64,000 nucleotides of DNA from Saxidomus purpurata (lineage: Eukaryota; Mollusca; Bivalvia; Venerida; Veneridae). The notes beneath the pieces are model-generated. The model was given only the letters and a program-made list of their open reading frames with translations, had not been told where the DNA came from and searched no databases. Made by a program: the position numbers and the translations under genes. The first letter of the stretch is position 1. Every line of letters starts with the position of its first letter. The stretch covers positions 26,475,195 through 26,539,194 of the forward strand of contig JAFMSR010000019.1 in the NCBI GenBank assembly GCA_022818135.1. The letters are read 5' to 3'. This document shows, piece after piece, positions 58,401 through 64,000 of the stretch.

Positions 58401-61400
58401 CGAAAATTTCGTAACTCGAAAATTATCCAATTGTCAGTTTCTTATTTGAAGACAACACCTTTCATAATAAAGCATGTCTCTACAATGCTGTAACAAACAA
58501 GCATATTCCTCCTTTGATATTATGTGATTGAAAAAAACAAACCCGCCTGTATTTCAAAATTGACTAAATATGAGTATCTAATAGTTTTATAATAATTGCT
58601 GCATTACTTCAAAACGTGTTAATAATATATACATGTATTACCTTAAAGCATAACACACCATTGTTCTGCTATATGTATATATGTAGACGAATAGATATAT
58701 GTTATATACTGCTATGTTCTGTTCTGTTGTTCTGTTCTGTTCTACACGTGATATAATCAAACGAAAAACAACGACATCTGAGCAAGACTGAGAGGTGTAT
58801 AATGTGTGCTCGACATTGTGATATTACCATTACGTTACCGATTTATTTAAATGTCAATGGAAATTTATTATTTCAGAGAGGTAATTTACAGTTCGGAGCA
58901 GCCTTTTATACATTTCACACACGGAAATTTTTTAACCTCCCCTGGTATAACAGGATATAAATGGCACTTAGAGCGGAGTAATTCTGTTATCAGAAAGCCA
59001 ATAATGATATAAAATTCCTGCATTAAATGGACTTTTGTTTGCCTTTATCTTTAGATTTCTATGGCAACTAATCTAGCTAGTACAGTGTATGAATGCGCTT
59101 TATCAATCGATTTACAAATATTTCCCTGTTTCTTATCGTGTCCTTTGTTTGTACATTATCAACAGGCCACTTATTCTATGGCATTCGTTGTAAACAGTAA
59201 AATTTCGATGTTATCTTCATTGGTTTATTTGCAGAGGAATATCGTTGTTTAAATATGCATCAGCAAAACAAGAATATTAATTTTCAAGGCCCTTTAGACG
59301 ACAAATATGTATTTCATGCCTTATTATTGCATGTTTATGTATACAGAATACTCGGGCCCAAGTATATTCTTTGCGACCAAAAGATAACGTCAAATAAACT
59401 TGATCAATAATTATTTTATTCACAGATGAAGAAGGTCACCATGTAAAATAGGGATGGATAACTGTTTTGTAATTTGGGTATTTGCAACGTATTATACGGT
59501 TTTTAATGGTTGCAAACGTTAAAACTGTGTGCGACGATTAAACGCCGTATGTACTGGCGCCAGATCGCTAAACGGTTAACTTAAGTCTATTCTGACACAC
59601 TTTTCTAAAATGCGACCATTAATGATCGTTAGAATTTTTGCGATTATATAATTATTCGCTATTTAACGATCGGAACTTTAAATGACCTAACTAATCAGAA
59701 AGGATAATACAATGGTAGGGTCTTTGAATCTAACAGTTTACAGCTGACAAAGAAGTATCAAATGATAGTTTGCTTAATAGCTATTTACTTACAGATCCAG
59801 AAAGTAACTATGCTTGCCAACAATTTATAGCTGACAAATATCAGACGATAACTCGTTAAATAAATATTTCATTTACAGATAAAGTCCCGTTGTATGCCAA
59901 AAAATTACACCTGACAAATATCAGACGATAACTTGTTTCATAAATATTTTATTTACAGATCAGGAAAGTCACCGTGCATGCAAACAATTTACAGCTGACA
60001 AATATTGGATGATAACTGATTTAATGAATATTTTATTTACAGATCCAGATAGTCATCGTGCATGCCAACAATTTACAGCTGACAAAGAAATAAAGAATCT
60101 CATTGTAGAGAAACAGAAATTGATAACACCATGTCCCTGCATCAAACAGAAAATCGAGTTAGATTATTCTTTCCAGAAAATTGGAGATTGTTACCGACAA
60201 CGAATTTTCGAGGATGGGGTGAAACAGATGTGCTGCTACAGGTTTGACAACAGCCATTATTTACCTGAATTACACTTATTTTATAAAGTTTATTAATAGA
60301 TTTGGTCGATTAAAGCACATTTACTTATTGTTATCGTTTCTTACCTTTCAGCGTAGAGTAATATACTAGGAATATTCTAGGATAAAACAAAAATCTCAAA
60401 TCCAGATCTCAAAAAAAGAATACAGTACTTACATTTATTAAAGTTTCTTTTATAGAAAATGTCTTATTGTGTGTTTGTACGGAACTATTTCTGAACATCA
60501 TTTTCAGCAAACCTGCAGTTATGCCAGAGCATGTGCAATACTTTTAAACCTGTCAAAATAGAAACTTAATCAGTTCTTTGATTGAATCATATACGATTAA
60601 GACATTTAATTAATTATAGATAATAGTGTGTCAATATGAAAACACAATTTTGTATTATTCAATGAAATAACTGTCTTTTTTACTACCGATAAGCTCTGAT
60701 GGAAACATACAGAAAGGGGGATACATGTTGTTTGAGACACTGTGGAAGAATATGTCTGATGTACAAAAAATATGTTGTCGTGAGGAGATCACTTGTGACA
60801 TGTTTTATGAAATCAACCCATCGGATGATTGTAGCGCGTACGAGCCACCAGTTACAGGTATATCCTTCAATGAATCAAATACAATCATTTACGTGATTAT
60901 ATTACCTATATATATCTGGTCTAGCATAAAAGATTACGAAACAAACATAAAGGTTTTTGTACAGAAGTTGAGCAGATTTATCAATTGGAAGTATTGAGTT
61001 CAAGAGCATTTCCACAGACAATATTTAAATCCCTACATTTAGCCTCCTAAGATAAATTATTAATGGATCGAAAATGGTTACACGGCATATACAGATTTTT
61101 CGCACATGCGTAGATCAAAAACTTAGATATCAGAAACGATGATCAATTTGAAGAAATAGTTTGCCAAAGAGACTGCTTGAACTTTGTAAATACATATATA
61201 AATTCTAAAACCGAACTATGAAAGGATAGGCACTAGAAATGGAAAGGTATTAACTATATATCTTTTGCAGTAACATCCTACGGCGATCCAACCATACAAA
61301 CGATTGATGGAGCAACATTTGACTTCAACGGTCATGGAGAATATGTTTTTCTGAAGACAGAGTAAGCTTTTCCATACGAAATCTAGTCATTTTGTAAACG

Positions 61401-61659
61401 TTTAAACTTCATTTTAATTTTACAACGATTGTAATACAAGTTATACAACTTAATATGCTAGTTCATGCTCGGTGGCACAGATGGTCGCGTTGCTCTGGCC
61501 TTAAACAGTGGAGGAAACCGGAGTACCCGGAGTAAACCATGTTGTCTGAAAAGATTTAATCAATAGTTACAAAAAACCAAAAATAATATCAAACAGGGAA
61601 AGCCACTTACCAAAAAGCAGCCTCCCCAAAACGAGCCCCACAGCACCCAGAAGTGCACA

Positions 61660-61758
<99 letters not shown>

Positions 61759-63627
61759 GTAAATAAAAGTAATCCCTGCTAGGTGAATCTCTAACACACG
61801 CAATGGAAACAAAAGGCATGGTATGTAAAACACAGAAATGCTCGTGTATAAATATATAAAAAGCAAACCACATGTTGCCAAAAGGTTGAAACAGTTGCTG
61901 CGAAAATTGTCAAAATATATATTTACTTGCTTGCTACTTCCGTGTCCGTAACTCCGCCTACTTGTCCGAGTGCTGTAATCATACCAAAGCACTCGGATTG
62001 ACTGTAAAACATTAGAATGTGCGATCATTACTGATCGTTCGAATTTTGCGACTATATTTGATATAAATACACCTCTGTACACATCCTTGACCATTTCTTA
62101 TGCTTTGTATCCGCCATTCACTAATCATGCAATTACATGTGCGGTACATTTACTGTCACCTCATGAATATATCGCCCTTTGGCCTTTTGCTTTTGGCCTG
62201 TCTGCCTGCCTGCCTGCCTGCCTGACTGCATGCCTGCCTGTATATGTGATTTATTTTAATGTAGTGCGTAAGAATAGATAAATAGTTGTAGAGTGTGGTG
62301 GAGTTGTTTGTTACAGAATGGTGATCATGTCTATATAGTTAAACCGATTATGTCGAGTTAGTTGAAATAAAATGTCCGGTTTCATTGGGGTTTTTTTTTT
62401 TTTTTTTTTTTGGTGCTCCTTTTCAATACTTATTAAGAATATTCTTCTGTTTGCAGTAACTTAGAAATACAAGTTAGGCTTGGCTATATAACCCCTGGTA
62501 ATGAAGACGCTACATTATTTGAAGCCTTTTCTATATTCGTAAGTATACTAATAACCCTTGGCAAAGTTTTTAATTGCATACCTTCGGGATCTTGAAATGA
62601 GTTTTTGAAAATATTTTAGATACATTAATACGACAGAAAATAAGACTAATTGACATAACACACTGGAAAAATACCCTGAATTTGCGTCTAAGATTTATCT
62701 AAGCATATATAAACGTTATAAGAATAGTAGTACGATACAAATATTGGTTAAAGTGTCTGTAATCAAAACGTTTAAATCACTTGTGTGTATAAGATTAAAT
62801 GATCACTCAAAATCTTAGATATTATAACCGCTGTTATAGTCGCTTTTATACTACCGTTTGTTATATGCCCTTTGGTTCATCATGCAGGATAATGCAACTG
62901 GTGATTCATTCGAGGTACAGCTTAACAGGTCCGAGAAGGTCATCCATGTCTACAAAAATGGTATACCCATTTGTAATGCAAATAAAGATGAAATTTCTCC
63001 AAAGCCTTGCAAAACACCACCACCGAGACCGCCACATTGTATGGTACTAGCTGGTGGGAACAAAGTAGTCTTTACTAGTTGCAGTGTAAAAGGATTTTCC
63101 CAAAGTGTAAGTAACAATGTGATTCACAATTAAATAACCAAATAGATAGCATTTTTAAATGGTCGTGATGGGATTTCCTGTAAGATTTTGCAAATTCGAA
63201 TTTTTAAGTATTGAAAGATACAATATAATATAATAATGAAACATTTTATAAATTGACAAACTCATACGCAAAACTGCTTTAACGCAATTATGTTGTGATA
63301 AAAAACAAGGTATATTCAACTGAATATTGATTGTAAATTAAAAACTTATACATATCACAGAAATCTTTAGTGATTGACATCTAAGTAATATGTTTTCATG
63401 AGCCGGGAATAAACACATTTATGACCGAAATATAAATTTTAATTTTCAGATCATATTTACAGCTGGAGAACTGATGAGTGTAAGCATTACTCCCAACCAA
63501 TATGCCAAGACGTTGAACATATCCGGTCTTGCAGGTCACCAAAAGAACGGATCTTTCGTATGTAGAAACGAAACGGGGATACATGTGAACTCATCAGCGT
63601 CCATGATATTCGATTACGGGGAATCAT
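55433..63627 (+). CDS. AMOP and von Willebrand type D domain protein (mucin-like), 3' end beyond the window
   Basis: Exons: 55433-55490, 60043-60241, 60694-60857, 61271-61361, 62457-62538, 62888-63106, 63450-63627. All junctions agree in phase; 991 nt are present and the last exon exits in phase 1 at a good donor (GTAAGTGCA). Order: signal peptide, AMOP domain (about residues 20-140), VWD domain from about residue 141 onward. AMOP followed by VWD is the arrangement of MUC4 and SUSD2-type extracellular proteins involved in adhesion and mucosal surfaces. The link between the signal exon and the AMOP exon rests on phase and position only, with 4.5 kb between them; an intervening NIDO domain, usual in MUC4, was not found. 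C-terminal domains lie outside the window. Confidence 0.65.
55530..56090 (+). repeat. Degenerate TTTGATATTTCGATTG array, copy B
   Basis: Same family and same position relative to the signal exon as 47510-48830, but shorter. Confidence 0.8.
57512..57561 (+). mobile_element. tRNA-derived SINE head with internal deletion
   Basis: A-box-like GGCGAAGTGGTAGCGCG is followed after only a few bases by B box GGGTTCGATCCCC. The anticodon region is missing, so this is a deleted SINE derivative and not a tRNA. Confidence 0.6.
58705..58743 (+). repeat. GTTCT microsatellite
   Basis: Repeated TGTTCTGTTCTGTTGTTCTG. Confidence 0.85.
59410..60042 (+). repeat. Iterated partial copies of the AMOP exon start with splice acceptors
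   Basis: ATTTACAG acceptors followed by ATCCAGAAAGT, ATAAAGTCCCG and ATCAGGAAAGT begin at 59795, 59879 and 59959, ahead of the true exon at 60043; spacing is 84, 80 and 84 bp. Each copy keeps the acceptor and about 15-20 codons (DPESNYACQQFIADKY in the first), then ends in a stop or the next acceptor. None has a donor. An older relic (CACAG, then ATGAAGAAGGTCACC) lies near 59424. Confidence 0.85.
59455..59585. repeat. Foldback element, copy 2
   Basis: GGATAACTGTTTTGTAATTT at the left and CTAAACGGTTAACTT at the right are imperfect inverse repeats. It shares TACGGTTTTTAATGGTTGCA-type sequence with the copy at 14900-15081. Smaller loop than copy 1. A short related block occurs at 59606-59650 and again at 62005-62055. 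Confidence 0.75.
60043..60241 (+). CDS. AMOP-VWD gene, AMOP exon 1
   Basis: Acceptor TTTTATTTACAG, entry phase 1. It reads DPDSHRACQQFTADKE, LITPCPCIKQKIELDYSF, GDCYRQRIFEDGVKQMCCY and exits in phase 2 at TACAG, then GTTTGA. The PCPC pair, the D-x-x-F segment and the CYR...QMCCY end are AMOP hallmarks. Confidence 0.8.
60694..60857 (+). CDS. AMOP-VWD gene, AMOP exon 2
   Basis: Acceptor TTTTACTACCGATAAG; entry phase 2 completes Ser. It reads SDGNIQKGGYMLFETLW, VQKICCREEITCDMFYEI, NPSDDCSAYEPP and exits phase 1 at GTTACAG, then GTATAT. The CC...C...Y..NPS..C..Y.PP pattern is the second half of AMOP. Confidence 0.8.
61271..61361 (+). CDS. AMOP-VWD gene, VWD exon 1
   Basis: Acceptor TATCTTTTGCAG, phase 1 to 2, donor GTAAGCTT. 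It reads TSYGDPTIQTIDGATFDFNG and HGEYVFLKTE, the GDP-x-x-x-T-x-DG...F-NG-x-GEY start typical of VWD domains. Confidence 0.85.
61464..61545 (+). repeat. Possible SINE fragment
   Basis: A tRNA-like A-box stretch GGTGGCACAGATGGTCGCGT is followed by GGAGGAAACCGGAGTACCCG. No B box is visible. Weak call. Confidence 0.35.
61661..61756 (+). repeat. CA dinucleotide microsatellite, about 48 units
   Basis: Uninterrupted CACACA run in intron 4 of the AMOP-VWD gene. Open frames encoding Cys-Val on the opposite strand are an artefact. Confidence 0.98.
62199..62240 (+). repeat. TGCC microsatellite
   Basis: CTGCCTGCCTGCCTGCCTG followed by ACTGCATGCCTGCCTG. Confidence 0.9.
62391..62411 (+). repeat. Run of 21 T
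   Basis: Homopolymer about 45 bp before the acceptor of exon 62457; length may be variable or mis-called. Confidence 0.9.
62457..62538 (+). CDS. AMOP-VWD gene, VWD exon 2
   Basis: Acceptor TTCTGTTTGCAG, phase 2 to 0, donor GTAAGTAT. It reads NLEIQVRLGYITPGNEDATL followed by FEAFSIF, matching the beta strands after GEY in VWD domains. Confidence 0.8.
62888..63106 (+). CDS. AMOP-VWD gene, VWD exon 3
   Basis: Acceptor GGTTCATCATGCAG, phase 0 to 0 (73 codons), donor GTAAGTAA. It reads DNATGDSFEVQLNRSEKVI, YKNGIPICNANKD, PCKTPPPRPPHCMVLAGG and FTSCSVKGFSQS. The proline-rich CKTPPPRPPHC loop is unusual inside a VWD domain. Confidence 0.75.
63450..63627 (+). CDS. AMOP-VWD gene, VWD exon 4
   Basis: Acceptor TTTTAATTTTCAG, phase 0 to 1, donor GTAAGTGC. 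It reads IIFTAGELMSVSITPNQY, LNISGLAGHQKNGSFVC and NETGIHVNSSASMIFDYGES. F-x-A-G-x-x-x-S-V and the GLAG segment fit the later strands and the GL(C/L)G site of VWD domains, but the usual Cys of GLCG is Ala here. Confidence 0.75.
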
Positions 63628-64000
63628 GTAAGTGCATGTTCTGCTTTTAAGTTCCTTCAAATAATTCAAAAGACAGATTAGCGATAATTCATTCTTACAG
63701 TGTTTAATTGCTGTCTGTATTTATCTAGAAATCGAGGTACCTATAAGTAATTTATTATAATATGTCTGCTTTATTGTAAATATAATTGTTTAAGGTTAAG
63801 CAACATAGAATGATGATACTGAGCAATAAGAAACTTGTATTATTTTAAAAACATGTTATGAGTATTTGTCAAGTAGCACTAACATATTGCCTTGTGAATC
63901 CATTTTTACCTTTGTTTTGATGTTTGACCTAAGATATTGTGAAATGTTTTATTATTAGTTTGATGACGTCGCAGATGGATACTGCAACTGTTTCAATTTA
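63628..64000 (+). other. Start of the next intron, cut by the window edge
   Basis: AT-rich, no exon recognised. Confidence 0.5.

Larger units (their letters stand above)
57304..59423 (+). other. Intron of the AMOP-VWD gene
   Basis: Holds a SINE at 57512, a GTTCT microsatellite at 58705 and AT-rich DNA with TTTCGCGAA words near 58345. No exon recognised. Confidence 0.45.

Noticed and set aside
61560..62094. Cys-Val repeat open frames
   Set aside because: Read-through of the CA microsatellite on the opposite strand.

Overview
The window is animal (metazoan) genomic DNA. It is AT-rich, its genes are split by GT-AG introns, and it is full of non-LTR, tRNA-SINE, MITE and satellite repeats. The repeat style and the gene types (many-EGF membrane proteins, AMOP-VWD proteins) suggest a marine mollusc, probably a bivalve; this is an inference. 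No bacterial or CRISPR features are present.

Region 1 (about 2.1-27.6 kb, minus strand) holds one complete gene. I assembled it from splice sites and reading phase: a signal-peptide exon at 27.5 kb, a run of EGF and calcium-binding EGF exons, nearly all symmetric phase 1-1, an EGF domain split over two exons, a transmembrane exon at 4.5 kb and a short basic cytoplasmic-tail exon ending at 3984. The fifteen exons sum to 2064 nt (687 aa plus stop) and every junction is in phase. Three consecutive cbEGF exons are identical and lie in a 538-bp tandem repeat. One further EGF exon has decayed, one is only a short remnant, and an intron carries a splice-edge ghost of another. About 31 copies of a 57-bp minisatellite begin at the stop codon and would lie in the 3' UTR. 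The 9.5-kb first intron contains a 45-bp minisatellite split by a 5.5-kb element with 26-bp perfect inverted terminal repeats and a TA target duplication. That element itself carries an old LINE fragment and a SINE.

Region 2 (about 28.7-33.2 kb, minus strand) is a broken non-LTR retrotransposon with an RRM-like ORF1, an endonuclease, an RT lacking the YADD block, and a C-terminal Cys/His motif. From 33 to 40 kb I see only SINEs, short repeats and hairpins.

Region 3 (40.3-64 kb, plus strand) starts with an orphan signal-peptide exon (40,323). A segmental duplication follows: copy A about 42.2-50.05 kb and copy B about 51.6-57.3 kb. Each copy contains a signal-peptide exon (47,423 and 55,433). 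The copy-B exon can splice in phase into an AMOP domain (60.0-60.9 kb) and a von Willebrand type D domain (61.3-63.6 kb) of a secreted or membrane mucin-like gene that runs off the right edge. The AMOP exon is preceded by three partial copies of its own 3' splice site and first codons, plus one older decayed copy.

The two genes point away from each other. Both make extracellular, Cys-rich proteins, both use phase-1 signal exons, and both show recent exon-edge duplication.
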